A stretch of DNA of 64,000 bases from Candidatus Porisulfidus sp. TsSOB (GCA_002631715.1 MRSX01000002.1:62001-126000); one strand, 5' to 3'. Shown: positions 1 to 9,060, numbered from the stretch's first letter. The notes: generated from the sequence alone by a model not told the origin. Made by a program: numbers and translations.

Positions 1-870
1 CCGCATTTCTACTGCACGATGTCTGCGAACCAGTATCCCTACGCCAGGAAAGCGGTGGACTATTCGTTCAGCCAGCCCGGCGCGAACCAAGTCGGTCCGC
101 TCGGCAAACGTGCCGGCCTCGATGTCAACGAGTTGTACACGAAGGTCCTGCGCATCAACCTGTTTCCGGATGCCCGGGCCTGGATCAATGTCGGTGGCGA
201 AGATGAAAACTCGGTCGATTGGCAGGCCGTGGACGTCAGCAAGACGAATGCGGAGTTCTACCTGATCGAGCGGCCCTTCTTCAACGAGCCTTACCTGTTC
301 ATCACGGCGGTCTTCGACAACCCGGACAACAAGGACTTCCGGTATGTCCGCCCGGACGGCGAGTACTACAAGTACGTCAAGGAGAATGGCCAGGAGGTCA
401 AGACCGAGATTACGTATGAGCCCCGGTTCCATCTGGAAAACGGGACTACGGCAGCGGCAAAGGGTCTGCCCGTGTATGGTGTCCACCACCCCAACCGCGC
501 GGCCTTCGGCGGCGGCGGGGCGTGCCCCCTGAAAGGCGGCGACTGGAGCAACTATCCGAAGACGACGGGTGCAGCAGGCTGGCCGACGAATTACGAGGAG
601 GTCACACCGCTGTGCGACGGGGTTCTGGTCGACATCAAGTTCTATGCGAACCTGGACGGACAAGGCTGGGATAGCCCGACCAAGTACCTGGCGAATGCCG
701 GGCACGGTCAGCAGGAAGTCACCTACACGCTGGAACCGGGCGAGTACGGCGTCTACACGGATCCTTACCTGACGGAGAAGGGTGAAAAGAACCCGCACGC
801 CATAGACCTGAGCGACGAACTCACCTTGAAGTATCCCGCCGTAGAGGAGCCGGTAACGCCGGTCGAGTAG
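1..870 (+). CDS. Hypothetical protein, 5' end outside the window
   Basis: The reading frame is open from base 1, so this is probably the C-terminal part of a longer protein; the first internal ATG is at 19. I do not recognise the family. The visible 289 codons are rich in Tyr, Asn, Gly and Pro, with a Gly-rich patch (FGGGGACPLKGGDW) followed by a second Cys (TPLCDGV), and the end is acidic and Pro-rich. There is no membrane segment. This composition suggests an exported beta-rich protein. It ends at a strong hairpin, and a di-haem peroxidase gene follows in the same direction, so an extracytoplasmic redox context is possible but is only inference. Confidence 0.6.
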   Translation, partial: PHFYCTMSANQYPYARKAVDYSFSQPGANQVGPLGKRAGLDVNELYTKVLRINLFPDARAWINVGGEDENSVDWQAVDVSKTNAEFYLIERPFFNEPYLFITAVFDNPDNKDFRYVRPDGEYYKYVKENGQEVKTEITYEPRFHLENGTTAAAKGLPVYGVHHPNRAAFGGGGACPLKGGDWSNYPKTTGAAGWPTNYEEVTPLCDGVLVDIKFYANLDGQGWDSPTKYLANAGHGQQEVTYTLEPGEYGVYTDPYLTEKGEKNPHAIDLSDELTLKYPAVEEPVTPVE

Positions 871-881
871 GATTTCTGTTC

Positions 882-916
882 CCGGGAGCCCCGCAAACGA
901 AAATCGGGGCTCCCGG
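882..916 (+). terminator. Hairpin after the first gene
   Basis: A perfect 12-bp inverted repeat (882-893 with 905-916, loop of 11) lies 11 bases after the stop codon. There is no T-run, so it is either a factor-assisted terminator or an RNA stability hairpin separating the two genes. Confidence 0.55.
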
Positions 917-958
917 ACACAAGCCGGCGACCTGTCGCCGCACCAGACCGCGTCTTCC

Positions 959-2641
959 ATGAACCTTCGCGTTATTCTTTTCGCTGCGACGGCCGCTGCG
1001 GGTCTTGGCAGTTTTGCGCAAGCTGGCGAAGTACCGGCACCCGATCCCGCCGAAGTTTTCCATGGAGAGCGATTGTTTCTTGAAACCCGGTTCGCCCAGC
1101 GTTTTTATGATTTCGTGACCCGTGGTGGGGACATCAACGAGCCGCTTGACGAAGGCGATCCGAAACTGGAGAAAACCTACCGGTTCTTCGGGCTTCCGCC
1201 CTACCAGATTCCGTTTGCGCCGGGCCCGTTTGAGGGATCGACCTACAACTGCCGAACCTGCCACCTAGTGGACGAGCATGTCGGACAGCAGGAACTCGGC
1301 ATGCGTGCCTACAACGATTTTGCCTCCCGGAGCCCCCTGCCTGAACGGGATGACGGACAATCCGTAACCGTACGGAATTCGCCAGTGTTGGTGGATTCCC
1401 TGGCGCCCAGAGACCCTTTCCTCCTGCATGTCGACGGGGAGTTTGCTTCGGCTCGGGAGGTGATCATCGCCACGCTCACGGGGCGCAACCTGGGCTGGCT
1501 GCCCGACGAGGGCGATCTGGCCGCCCGCCATGCCTGCGAAGTCATCCGGAAAGACGACGGGACGGGCGCATTAGCGAAGGAATTCGGCGGATTCAGTTAC
1601 TCTGAAGTGTTCTCCGGCGTTTCAGAATCCGGGGAGGCGCTGCCTGAACCGCATCGGATTGCAGCAGAACTGCGCATATACGTGCCGGAAAATTCTTGCG
1701 ATGAGATTCTGATCGGCGTGGCCAATTTGATCGAACACTATCTCGCAGACCTGAAATTCTCTAAAGAGGCGGACATCCTTTCACCCTACGATCGGTTTCT
1801 GTCGATCAACGACCTGTCCACCCGCCCGGACGCAGGCGAATCGGACGAGGATTACAGCGACCGGCTGCTGGCGCAAATCAATTCGCTCGATGAAAGCGGC
1901 GAACTGCAATTCGTGGAACGCAACCCTGCGACGGAGGATGGCGGATTCCAGTTCCATGACCAGCCCTACCGGTTCGGTGAAATCGAACTGCAGGGGCTGC
2001 GGGTTTTCTTCAACCGGGAGCCCGCCGCCGAACGCGGTGCTGGAAACTGCGGATCCTGCCACGCGGCCCCGCATTTCACGGATTTCGGTTTTCACAACAT
2101 CGGCGTGACCCAAGTGGAATATGAAGCCATCCACGGACAAGGTTCGTTCTGGAAACTGCTGATCCCTACAATCGGGCAGCGTAACGAGCAAGCGGACCTC
2201 TACCTGCCCGCAACCGCCGCGGACCCGGACCGGCAGGGCATGTTCCGCAGGCCCGCATCGGAATCCGAGCCGATGGCGACGGATCTGGGCGCCTGGAGCA
2301 TCTTCATGAACAAAGATTATCCGAACGCCCAGGAACCCCTGCACCGTTCGTTCTGCCAAAACGGGACGGGCTGCAAGACTGCGGATCAAGCCCTCGAACG
2401 GTCAATCGCGGCATTCAAAACCCCGACGCTGAGGGATCTGGGCCATTCGGCCCCCTACATGCACAACGGCCAGATCAGCGACCTGCATGCCTCGGTCGCG
2501 TTCTACATCGCAGCCTCCGCGAACAGCCGGAACGGGACAATCCGGAATGTGGATCCCGAGCTGCGGGAGGTCCGGATCACGCCGAACGACATCCAGCCTC
2601 TGGTGAGTTTCCTGATTTCCCTTTACGAAGACTACGAATAA
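959..2641 (+). CDS. Di-haem cytochrome c peroxidase family protein (MauG/CCP-like)
   Basis: A 560-residue periplasmic protein with a cleavable signal peptide (residues 1 to about 22, ending AQAG). It has two c-type haem motifs, CRTCH at 98-102 and CGSCH at 364-368, and the C-terminal stretch KTPTLRDLGHSAPYMHNG typical of bacterial di-haem peroxidases and MauG relatives. Enzymes of this family reduce hydrogen peroxide or oxidise protein or organic substrates. At 560 residues it is much longer than classical CcpA (about 330), with the extra length mainly between the two haem domains, so the substrate cannot be assigned. The gene stands alone between the 882-916 hairpin and the glnA promoter region. 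Confidence 0.85.
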   Translation: MNLRVILFAATAAAGLGSFAQAGEVPAPDPAEVFHGERLFLETRFAQRFYDFVTRGGDINEPLDEGDPKLEKTYRFFGLPPYQIPFAPGPFEGSTYNCRTCHLVDEHVGQQELGMRAYNDFASRSPLPERDDGQSVTVRNSPVLVDSLAPRDPFLLHVDGEFASAREVIIATLTGRNLGWLPDEGDLAARHACEVIRKDDGTGALAKEFGGFSYSEVFSGVSESGEALPEPHRIAAELRIYVPENSCDEILIGVANLIEHYLADLKFSKEADILSPYDRFLSINDLSTRPDAGESDEDYSDRLLAQINSLDESGELQFVERNPATEDGGFQFHDQPYRFGEIELQGLRVFFNREPAAERGAGNCGSCHAAPHFTDFGFHNIGVTQVEYEAIHGQGSFWKLLIPTIGQRNEQADLYLPATAADPDRQGMFRRPASESEPMATDLGAWSIFMNKDYPNAQEPLHRSFCQNGTGCKTADQALERSIAAFKTPTLRDLGHSAPYMHNGQISDLHASVAFYIAASANSRNGTIRNVDPELREVRITPNDIQPLVSFLISLYEDYE

Positions 2642-2676
2642 GGGGCCCGTTCGGGAAGAAAAGGCAGGTCTGTATG

Positions 2677-2739
2677 TATAATGCCCGCCTACAGGGGATT
2701 GCGTCGGACGCACCAGTGTGCCTGATCAAACCAATCAGG
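2677..2739 (+). promoter_or_regulatory. glnA upstream region: -10 box and inverted repeat
   Basis: A consensus -10 hexamer TATAAT lies at 2677-2682 without a convincing -35. Downstream is an inverted repeat, CCTGAT (2721-2726) with ATCAGG (2734-2739), flanked by GCACC and GGTGC half-sites that recall NtrC-type operators. The match to the NtrC consensus is imperfect, so nitrogen control is only suggested. Confidence 0.35.
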
Positions 2740-2800
2740 TGCAGGCGGGCGTTTCGCTGCGCCTCCCCGTGCTTGAATTCGCTACTCTGGAGCCTGAGTT

Positions 2801-4213
2801 ATGAGCCCTGAAGAAATTCTCAAGACAATTGAAGAGTCGGATGTCCGTTTTGTCGACTTCCGCTTCACCGACACCCGCGGCAAGGAACAGCATGTCTCCG
2901 TACCGGCCAGCGTCGTCGACGAAGAAACCTTCGAACATGGAAAGATGTTCGACGGATCCTCGATCGCGGGCTGGAAAGGCATCAACGAGTCCGACATGAT
3001 CCTCATGCCGGATCCGAGCACCGCGGTCATGGATCCGTTCTACACCGAAGCGACGCTACTGTTGCGTTGCGACGTAATCGAACCGACCACCATGCGCCCC
3101 TACGCACGCGACACCCGCGGCATCGCCAAGAAGGCCGAGGAATACCTCAAGTCCACGGGTCTCGCCGATACCGCGTATTTCGGTCCGGAACCTGAATTTT
3201 TCATCTTCGACAGCGCGCGCTGGGCGGATGAAATGCACCGTTGCATGTACGAAGTGGATTCGGACGAAGGCTGCTGGAATTCGGACCGCGAAGATTTCGA
3301 GGATTCGAACATCGGCCACCGCCCAGGACCCAAGGGCGGGTACTTCCCGGTACCGCCGGTCGACAGCCTGCAGGACATTCGTTCCGTCATGTGCGAAACG
3401 TTGGAAGACATGGGCGTGCCGGTCGAGGTTCACCACCACGAGGTTGCCACTGCCGGGCAGTGCGAGATCGGTACTCGCTTCGACTCCCTGGTGCGTCGCG
3501 CAGACATGAATCAGGTCCTCAAGTATGTGGTCATGAACGTCGCGCACAACTTCGGCAAGACCGCAACCTTTATGCCAAAACCCCTGGTCGGCGACAACGG
3601 CAACGGCATGCACGTGCACCAGTCGCTGAGCAAGGACGGCAAGAACCTGTTCGCCGGCGACGGCGTCGGGGGGTTGTCGGATATGGCCCTGCACTACATC
3701 GGGGGCATCCTGAAGCACGCACGGGTGCTGAATGCGTTCGCCAACTCCACCACCAACAGCTACAAGCGGTTGGTGCCGGGTTTTGAAGCGCCGGTGCTGC
3801 TGGCCTACTCCGCACGCAACCGCTCGGCCGCGGTTCGTATCCCGTTCGTCTCACATCCGCAACAGCGTCGCCTTGAAGTCCGCTTCGGCGATTCCTGCGG
3901 AAACCCGTACCTGACCTATGCCTCCATGCTGATGGCCGGTCTTGACGGGATCCGAAACAAGATCGATCCGGGCGAGCCGATGGACAAGGATCTGTACGAT
4001 CTACCGCCGGAAGAGGAAGCCGCCATCCCGCACGTGTGCCATTCGCTGGACCAGGCGCTGGATGAGCTGGACGCCAACCGCGACTTCCTCAAGGCTGGCG
4101 ACGTCTTCAACGACGACGCCATTGATGGCTACATCGAACTCAAGCGCGAGGAAGTGACCCGTCTTCGGGCGGCCACGCACCCGGTCGAGTTCGATATGTA
4201 CTACAGCCTGTAA
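2801..4213 (+). CDS. glnA: Glutamine synthetase, type I
   Basis: This 470-residue protein (family norm about 468) forms glutamine from glutamate, ammonia and ATP as a cytoplasmic dodecamer. It shows the beta-grasp N-terminus ([13 protein letters not shown], about 49-61), the catalytic block GPEPEFFIF (128-136), [10 protein letters not shown] (266-275) and the NRSAAVRIP loop. Tyr399 in DLYDLPPEE matches the tyrosine adenylylated by GlnE in enteric bacteria, so covalent regulation is expected. The two glnK genes at 25607 and 27404 encode PII proteins that would feed this control. Confidence 0.98.
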   Translation: MSPEEILKTIEESDVRFVDFRFTDTRGKEQHVSVPASVVDEETFEHGKMFDGSSIAGWKGINESDMILMPDPSTAVMDPFYTEATLLLRCDVIEPTTMRPYARDTRGIAKKAEEYLKSTGLADTAYFGPEPEFFIFDSARWADEMHRCMYEVDSDEGCWNSDREDFEDSNIGHRPGPKGGYFPVPPVDSLQDIRSVMCETLEDMGVPVEVHHHEVATAGQCEIGTRFDSLVRRADMNQVLKYVVMNVAHNFGKTATFMPKPLVGDNGNGMHVHQSLSKDGKNLFAGDGVGGLSDMALHYIGGILKHARVLNAFANSTTNSYKRLVPGFEAPVLLAYSARNRSAAVRIPFVSHPQQRRLEVRFGDSCGNPYLTYASMLMAGLDGIRNKIDPGEPMDKDLYDLPPEEEAAIPHVCHSLDQALDELDANRDFLKAGDVFNDDAIDGYIELKREEVTRLRAATHPVEFDMYYSL

Positions 4214-4248
4214 GCTGTTTTGCGCTGACGCAGCCGGTTTTCGGCACG

Positions 4249-5094
4249 ATGCGCAGCATGACCGCGTTTGCCCGCGCCGAGACGAAAGTCGGGCGCGGGC
4301 AGATGGTGGTCGAAATCCGATCCGTCAATCACCGCTACCTGCAACCGGGCTTCCATCTTGCCCGGGAATGTGCCGGGCTGGAGCCTCTCTGGCGCGAACA
4401 GTTGCGCAAGGTTTGTTCTCGCGGCAAGGTTGACGTCACGGCAAATTTCCGGCGAGCGGCGGGTGAACCCACCGACGGATACCTCGATCAAGCACAATTG
4501 CGCCGCTTGGTCAGCACTTGCCGACGCCTGTTCCCCCACTCCGATCCGGCCCACGTATTGAACTTGCCTGCGGTCTGGAGCGCCGCTGCTGCTCCCGACA
4601 CCGCACTGGCACCTGCGGTCCAGCAGGCATTCGACGAAGCTCTGGACGCATTCATCCGGCAGCGGGAAAGCGAAGGCGAACGCTTGGCGGGCGTCCTGCA
4701 CGAGCAGTTGCAGGAAATCGAGCAGCATGTCGTGACACTGAAATCCAAACGTCCTGCCATACAGCAGGCCCTACGCGAACGCTGGCAGACACGCCTGAAG
4801 GAATTGCAGGCCACAGTCGATGCCCAACGGGTGGAAGAGGAGATCACGGTTCAAGTGATGCGTGCCGATGTGGACGAGGAACTGGCCCGGCTTGACAGCC
4901 ATCTTGAAGAAACCCGGGCTGCCCTGAAAGCGGACGGGGCGCAAGGACGAAAATTGGATTTCCTGATGCAGGAATTCACGCGCGAAGCGAACACGCTGGC
5001 CTCCAAAGCGCCGGATGTCGAGACCACCAATGCAGCGATGGCCATCAAGGTGCTGGTGGAACAGATGCGCGAACAGATACAAAACATCGAATAG
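4249..5094 (+). CDS. YicC family endoribonuclease
   Basis: 281 residues, close to the usual length of about 287. It begins MRSMTAFARAE and has the conserved IRSVNHRYL block near the N-terminus. The C-terminal half contains the EEEITVQVMRADVDEELARL helix and the closing motif KLDFLMQEFTREANTLASKA with IKVLVEQMREQIQNIE, both family signatures. YicC proteins were long of unknown function and have since been described as RNases acting on small RNAs and mRNA. The gene follows glnA by 35 bases and may be co-transcribed with it. Confidence 0.93.
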   Translation: MRSMTAFARAETKVGRGQMVVEIRSVNHRYLQPGFHLARECAGLEPLWREQLRKVCSRGKVDVTANFRRAAGEPTDGYLDQAQLRRLVSTCRRLFPHSDPAHVLNLPAVWSAAAAPDTALAPAVQQAFDEALDAFIRQRESEGERLAGVLHEQLQEIEQHVVTLKSKRPAIQQALRERWQTRLKELQATVDAQRVEEEITVQVMRADVDEELARLDSHLEETRAALKADGAQGRKLDFLMQEFTREANTLASKAPDVETTNAAMAIKVLVEQMREQIQNIE

Positions 5095-5175
5095 AGAAAG
5101 AAGTACGGGTATTGTCTGTAACTCCTGTATTATCAATATGTTATATTTTGATTTGCAACCGAGGCCGTGTTACAC

Positions 5176-5673
5176 ATGATTCCTTTGGCAATCCTGACGT
5201 GCGGTGGGACCTTTGACAAGGTCTACTACGATGCCCTGAGCGATTACTCCATCGGGGCGCCCTGTGCGCCAGACCTTCTGGCCGAAGCCGGCATGCAGGA
5301 CGGCTGGGAATTGATTGAGGTGATGCGCAAGGATAGCCTGGACATGACCGACGATGATCGTCAGACCCTGCGCGCGGCTGCGGCAAGTTGCAGAGCCTCG
5401 CGACTCGTGGTGATCCACGGCACTGACACCATGGCGGAATCCGCCGCAGTGTTGGCCGACATTCCAGAAAAAACCATCGTGCTGACCGGTGCCATGAGCC
5501 CCGCCCGGTTCCGCCAGACCGATGCCCCCTTCAACCTCGGTTTCGCCATTGGCGCCGCACTTACTGCTGGTCCCGGCACCTATATCGCCATGGGTGGACG
5601 GCTGTACCCGCATGACGAAGTCAGGAAAAATCGAAAGCAAGGACGGTTCGAGCCGACGACCCCTGCCTCTTGA
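5176..5673 (+). CDS. Asparaginase-domain protein (N-terminal domain only)
   Basis: A 165-residue protein matching the N-terminal half of L-asparaginase. It begins with ILTCGGTFDKVYYD, whose Thr corresponds to the first catalytic threonine, and has VVIHGTDTMAESA, the second catalytic Thr-Asp block, then KTIVLTGAM. Full asparaginases are about 330 residues; short one-domain proteins like this form a known group, so asparagine hydrolysis is not assured. I chose ATG 5176 over GTG 5167 because GAGG at 5161-5164 sits at a sensible distance from the ATG but almost touches the GTG. The stop codon overlaps the -35 box of the hsp20 promoter. Confidence 0.85.
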   Translation: MIPLAILTCGGTFDKVYYDALSDYSIGAPCAPDLLAEAGMQDGWELIEVMRKDSLDMTDDDRQTLRAAAASCRASRLVVIHGTDTMAESAAVLADIPEKTIVLTGAMSPARFRQTDAPFNLGFAIGAALTAGPGTYIAMGGRLYPHDEVRKNRKQGRFEPTTPAS

Positions 5674-5705
5674 AACTCTCTGTATTCCACCTCATTAAAT
5701 GAGGT
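5669..5705 (+). promoter_or_regulatory. RpoH (sigma-32) type heat-shock promoter of hsp20, with palindrome
   Basis: An exact sigma-32 -35 element CTTGAAA (5669-5675) is followed after 14 bases by CCTCATTA (5690-5697), a 5/7 match to the consensus CCCCATNT. The -10 lies inside an 8-bp palindrome (5689-5696 with 5698-5705), which may add an operator or a 5' hairpin. A strong Shine-Dalgarno (AGGAGG) precedes the hsp20 start at 5736. Confidence 0.75.
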
Positions 5706-5735
5706 ACATGGGGATGTTTACACAGGAGGTAAATC

Positions 5736-6173
5736 ATGCATCCGAGCATTTATTTCGACCCGTTTGACACGTTGGGCCGTTTGAATCATGTGTTCGACGG
5801 TTTGGCACACGATCTTGGAGGCCAGGCTCAGTCGGGTTGGGTTCCTGCAGTCGATTTCGAGGACCGCGGCGAACACTACCTGGTGACCGCCGACCTGCCC
5901 GGCATCAAGCCGGAAGACGTGGAAATCAGCCTAGACGGTGACGTTCTTCATATCAAGGGCGAGCGTCTGGCCGAAACCGACACCGGCGAAAATGGCGACA
6001 AGCGCTATCGCCGGACCGAGCGCGTGTACGGCGCGTTCCGGCGCAGCTTCCAGCTGCCAGCCGACGTCGATCCAGATGCCATCGAGGCTCACGGCAAGGA
6101 CGGAGTGCTGCATGTCCGCATCGGCAAGCACGCCGCCCCCCAGCCCCGGCGCATCACGGTTCAGACCAACTGA
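5736..6173 (+). CDS. Small heat-shock protein, Hsp20/alpha-crystallin family
   Basis: 145 residues, an ATP-independent holdase chaperone that keeps unfolding proteins soluble as large oligomers. The N-terminus has the FDPFDTLGR motif typical of class-A-like bacterial sHsps. The alpha-crystallin domain runs from about residue 35 (WVPAVDFEDRGEHYLVTADL) through LPGIKPEDVEI to the YGAFRRSFQLP block and the closing GVLHVRIGK. The C-terminal extension carries RRITVQ, an I-x-V-like anchor. The heat-shock promoter at 5669-5705 and the terminator at 6194-6226 make it a single-gene unit. Confidence 0.96.
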   Translation: MHPSIYFDPFDTLGRLNHVFDGLAHDLGGQAQSGWVPAVDFEDRGEHYLVTADLPGIKPEDVEISLDGDVLHIKGERLAETDTGENGDKRYRRTERVYGAFRRSFQLPADVDPDAIEAHGKDGVLHVRIGKHAAPQPRRITVQTN

Positions 6174-6193
6174 GCTAACGGGTTTTCAAACCG

Positions 6194-6226
6194 GCCCGCC
6201 GGCAGATCCTGCCGACGGGCTTTTTT
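6194..6226 (+). terminator. Intrinsic terminator of hsp20
   Basis: A 12-bp stem (6194-6205 with 6209-6220, one C-A mismatch, 3-base loop) is followed by six T residues. Confidence 0.9.
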
Positions 6227-6307
6227 ATTCCCGGAACAACTGGAAAACGAAGTACGCCGCAAGCCTGTGCCTGCAGGCGGGTGTAAAATGCGCCCGACCT
6301 GAGGTTT

Positions 6308-6384
6308 CGGAGTGTAGCTCAGCCTGGTAGAGCACTGCCTTCGGGAGGCAGGGGCCGGAGGTTCAAATCCTCTCACTCCGACCA
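6308..6384 (+). tRNA. tRNA-Pro (anticodon CGG)
   Basis: A 77-nt cloverleaf. The acceptor stem CGGAGTG (6308-6314) pairs with CACTCCG (6374-6380), giving the C1-G72 pair characteristic of bacterial tRNA-Pro. The anticodon stem CTGCC/GGCAG encloses loop TTCGGGA, so the anticodon is CGG. The T loop is TTCAAAT and the CCA end is encoded at 6382-6384. TGTAAAAT just upstream at about 6280-6290 looks like its -10 region. Confidence 0.97.
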
Positions 6385-6437
6385 CTTTCACAGTCAATCA
6401 CGCTTCACCACTCAATCCGCCCAAACGGGAGCACCGC

Positions 6438-7328
6438 ATGGATCGGCAATCCGCCCAACAGACCGTTCACGTCCTAGTCGAGGCCCTGCCCTACATCCAG
6501 GCCTTCGCCGGGCGGTCCGTCGTCATTAAATACGGCGGCAATGCGATGGTCGACGAAACACTGAAAAGCAGCTTCGCGCGTGACCTGGTGTTGATGCAGC
6601 ATGTAGGCATCAAGCCCGTTGTTGTGCATGGCGGGGGCCCGCAAATCGGGCAGCACCTGAAAGAACTCGGCATAGAGAGCCGGTTCGTCGACGGCGTGCG
6701 CGTCACCGACCGGCAGACCATGGACGTGGTGGAAAAAGTGCTCGGCGATGTCATCAACACGGAAATCGTCGAGTTGATTAACCAGCACGGGGGGCGTGCT
6801 GCCGGCATCACCGGCAAACGAGGCGGCTTCATTCACGCCGAGCGGCTTAAGCTGAAGCAGTTCTCTCCGGACATGAATGCGCCCGAAATCATCGATCTCG
6901 GTCATACCGGGACTGTGGTGAGCATTGACCCTGGGCCGATCCAGGAACTGGAGGACAGCGGAAAGATTCCGGTGATCGCTCCGGTCGGAGTCGGGGCCGA
7001 CGGCGAGAGCTACAACATCAATGCGGATACCGTCGCCAGCCACATGGCGGTCGCGCTGAAGGCCGAGAAACTGATGATCCTTACCAACCAGACCGGAGTG
7101 CTGGATGCCAAGGGCGAATTGCTGACTAACCTGGAACCGGAGGCCATTGAATCTCTAATCGAGGACAACACGATCAGCAGCGGCATGGTGCCCAAGACTC
7201 GTTGCGTGCTGGACGCATTGAAAGCCGGCGTCCACACCGCACACATCATCGACGGGCGGACTCCTCACGCCGTGGTTCTGGAAGTATTTACGCGCGAAGG
7301 CATCGGCACGCTGATCGCGGCCGAATAG
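6438..7328 (+). CDS. argB: Acetylglutamate kinase
   Basis: 296 residues; phosphorylates N-acetylglutamate in the second step of arginine biosynthesis, in the cytoplasm. Family motifs are VVIKYGGNAM (phosphate-binding, near residue 30), VVHGGGPQIG, the substrate loop VDGVRVTD, and YNINADTVA. The N-terminal helix of about 20 residues before the kinase core resembles that of arginine-sensitive hexameric enzymes, so feedback inhibition by arginine is plausible. No other arg gene is nearby. Confidence 0.97.
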   Translation: MDRQSAQQTVHVLVEALPYIQAFAGRSVVIKYGGNAMVDETLKSSFARDLVLMQHVGIKPVVVHGGGPQIGQHLKELGIESRFVDGVRVTDRQTMDVVEKVLGDVINTEIVELINQHGGRAAGITGKRGGFIHAERLKLKQFSPDMNAPEIIDLGHTGTVVSIDPGPIQELEDSGKIPVIAPVGVGADGESYNINADTVASHMAVALKAEKLMILTNQTGVLDAKGELLTNLEPEAIESLIEDNTISSGMVPKTRCVLDALKAGVHTAHIIDGRTPHAVVLEVFTREGIGTLIAAE

Positions 7329-7378
7329 TTCTTAATCGTTTCAAACAGGATGGCGGAACAAGTCCCGCCTGTGGCGCC

Positions 7379-7618
7379 CTATTCTATTTTTGAGAAGGTG
7401 TACTGTTCGCCCTCGCGGCGCACTGTAATTCCGACGTACTCGGCAGTCTGTTCTTCGCCATCCTCAACGTTGAATTGTTGCCCGCCGATCGCCACCAAGC
7501 CTTCGCGGGTCACGCCACAGTGGATCAACCCGATCGTGTCGTATTCCCTAGCCTCTAGGCGCAGAGTGTTGGGATCGTCTTCTTCTTCGGTTTCCTGATT
7601 TTCCGGTTCGTCCGCCAT
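7379..7618 (-). CDS. Small acidic hypothetical protein
   Basis: 79 residues starting at the ATG whose complement is 7616-7618, with AGGAG eight bases upstream. A longer frame on this strand would run across the tRNA-Gln gene and is not credible. The N-terminus is strongly acidic (QETEEEDDP) and the rest looks like a small beta-rich fold (YDTIGLIHCGVTREGLVAIG). I do not recognise the family. Confidence 0.6.
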   Translation of the reverse strand: MADEPENQETEEEDDPNTLRLEAREYDTIGLIHCGVTREGLVAIGGQQFNVEDGEEQTAEYVGITVRREGEQYTFSKIE

Positions 7619-7663
7619 GGGAATTGCTCCTGCTTCGTGAGCGTATAATTTTAACCGCACCGC

Positions 7664-7737
7664 TGGGGGATCGTCTAGTGGTAGGACTGCGGACTCTGAC
7701 TCCGCCAGCGGGGGTTCGAATCCCTCTCCCCCAGCCA
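7664..7737 (+). tRNA. tRNA-Gln (anticodon CTG)
   Basis: A 74-nt cloverleaf: acceptor TGGGGGA (7664-7670) with TCCCCCA (7727-7733), anticodon stem GCGGA/TCCGC around loop CTCTGAC giving CTG, T loop TTCGAAT, discriminator G and encoded CCA (7735-7737). TATAAT at 7644-7649 is a good -10 box. Confidence 0.97.
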
Positions 7738-7818
7738 ATCAATTCATTGCTATCAGAGTGCTTTTCGACCGGCAATCCGGCTCATTGCCACCGATTCTCT
7801 TTCTTTCTCCAAAAACTA

Positions 7819-8940
7819 TTAATTCTCTGACATCGTCGAACCGAAGGCACCTACGATTGAGCATGTACTACTGCTCTCACAGGTAAAGGTTTCGTAAAAG
7901 ACCCCACCCGCTTCATAGTTGTCCCCCGTCCCGTAGAAAGAACCGTTCAGTCCTGAACCAGTGAATGCTGAACGATCAACGGATAAGTTCCAGGTATTTC
8001 CTCCGTACCAAGCCGTGTTGCTATCGGCCAGTCTCTGAACATTGTTGATCACGATTTCGACTTGGCTCGAACTCTCTGTGTAAGTAATTCTCACGTCACC
8101 CTGGACAAGGTGACTGTCCAAGGTGTCATTTTCGGTTTCTACGCCCGCCATGACTCCATTGCCAGTCAGGTCGACAGTCGGGTTGTCTATGGCCGTGGTG
8201 TCGGTGTCAGCGTCATAGATTAGACCCAATGAGGCATTTTGGAGGCGCAGGTGCTCCAACTCCCGATCGTCGCCCACCCCATCATCAAAGAACTTGTACA
8301 CTCCGACAAAAAACATGCTGTACTGAAGAATGCCGTCGTATCCCACGTATTCGTAGTTGCGCATCTCCGGATCGGCACCGGTTTTCGTATCAGTACCCGT
8401 AATCCTCACCTGCGACATGCTGACGCCCCGGTAATCCATGACCGGCTGACGGTCTGGATTGAACCCTACGAACCCGACATTATTGTCGCGAGCATGCGTC
8501 CGACCTAAATGAAACGTCACCCCGTCCCGGAAAGCATCCGCAGGAAAGACGCAATTCGCTTTCGTCTGGTCCACGCCATCACTACAAGAGCTGACAGGAT
8601 GATGGGTAGTAGTGGACGTCTCCGTCACCAAGGCACCCGTGCTCAAATATCGGTCCGCAGTACTCACTCTGGAATTCCTGCGGCTGCTGAGCGTTATCGC
8701 ATTCGCAGTCGGCGCCGTAGCATCGGTATCTTCAGGAGGATCAGAAACGAATTTCTCCCTAGCCGCAGTAATAGCTGCACTGTCCGCCAACAGATATTCG
8801 ACGGAGGCATACTGTGAGGTTGTGGCAGTAGTCGATAGCTCGGGCGCTCTCAGCAGGGTCTGGCTCCCGGAACTACCACAGGCAATTATAAAGACAGTGC
8901 CAAACAATCCAAGCAGCGGATAGCGAACAAATGCGGACAT
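7819..8940 (-). CDS. Surface lipoprotein with TbpB-like beta-barrel domain
   Basis: A 373-residue lipoprotein. The start at 8940 puts a lipobox (FIIAC) near residue 22 after a hydrophobic signal; an upstream start would bury this signal. The region after the lipid anchor is Ser/Thr-rich and probably unstructured. The C-terminus (GLNGSFYGTGDNYEAGGVFYE followed by SIVGAFGS) matches the closing strands of the small barrel domains of TbpB, HpuA and related haem- or transferrin-binding surface lipoproteins. No partner TonB receptor is adjacent. Its GC content looks lower than that of neighbouring housekeeping genes, and it lies between two tRNA genes, which suggests but does not prove transfer. 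Confidence 0.65.
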   Translation of the reverse strand: MSAFVRYPLLGLFGTVFIIACGSSGSQTLLRAPELSTTATTSQYASVEYLLADSAAITAAREKFVSDPPEDTDATAPTANAITLSSRRNSRVSTADRYLSTGALVTETSTTTHHPVSSCSDGVDQTKANCVFPADAFRDGVTFHLGRTHARDNNVGFVGFNPDRQPVMDYRGVSMSQVRITGTDTKTGADPEMRNYEYVGYDGILQYSMFFVGVYKFFDDGVGDDRELEHLRLQNASLGLIYDADTDTTAIDNPTVDLTGNGVMAGVETENDTLDSHLVQGDVRITYTESSSQVEIVINNVQRLADSNTAWYGGNTWNLSVDRSAFTGSGLNGSFYGTGDNYEAGGVFYETFTCESSSTCSIVGAFGSTMSEN

Positions 8941-9060
8941 GGATTCCTTTATGATCCTTCTTGTTATTGCCACGTGAACTGAAAACGGCGTGTATCTGGG
9001 CCACGCGGAGAATTGCATTCTACATGAAGACCCGCTTTGGCTGATGGTACGCTATGCAGC

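Noticed and set aside
7619-7738. Longer form of the small acidic protein extending upstream
   Set aside because: The extension is the antisense of the tRNA-Gln gene.
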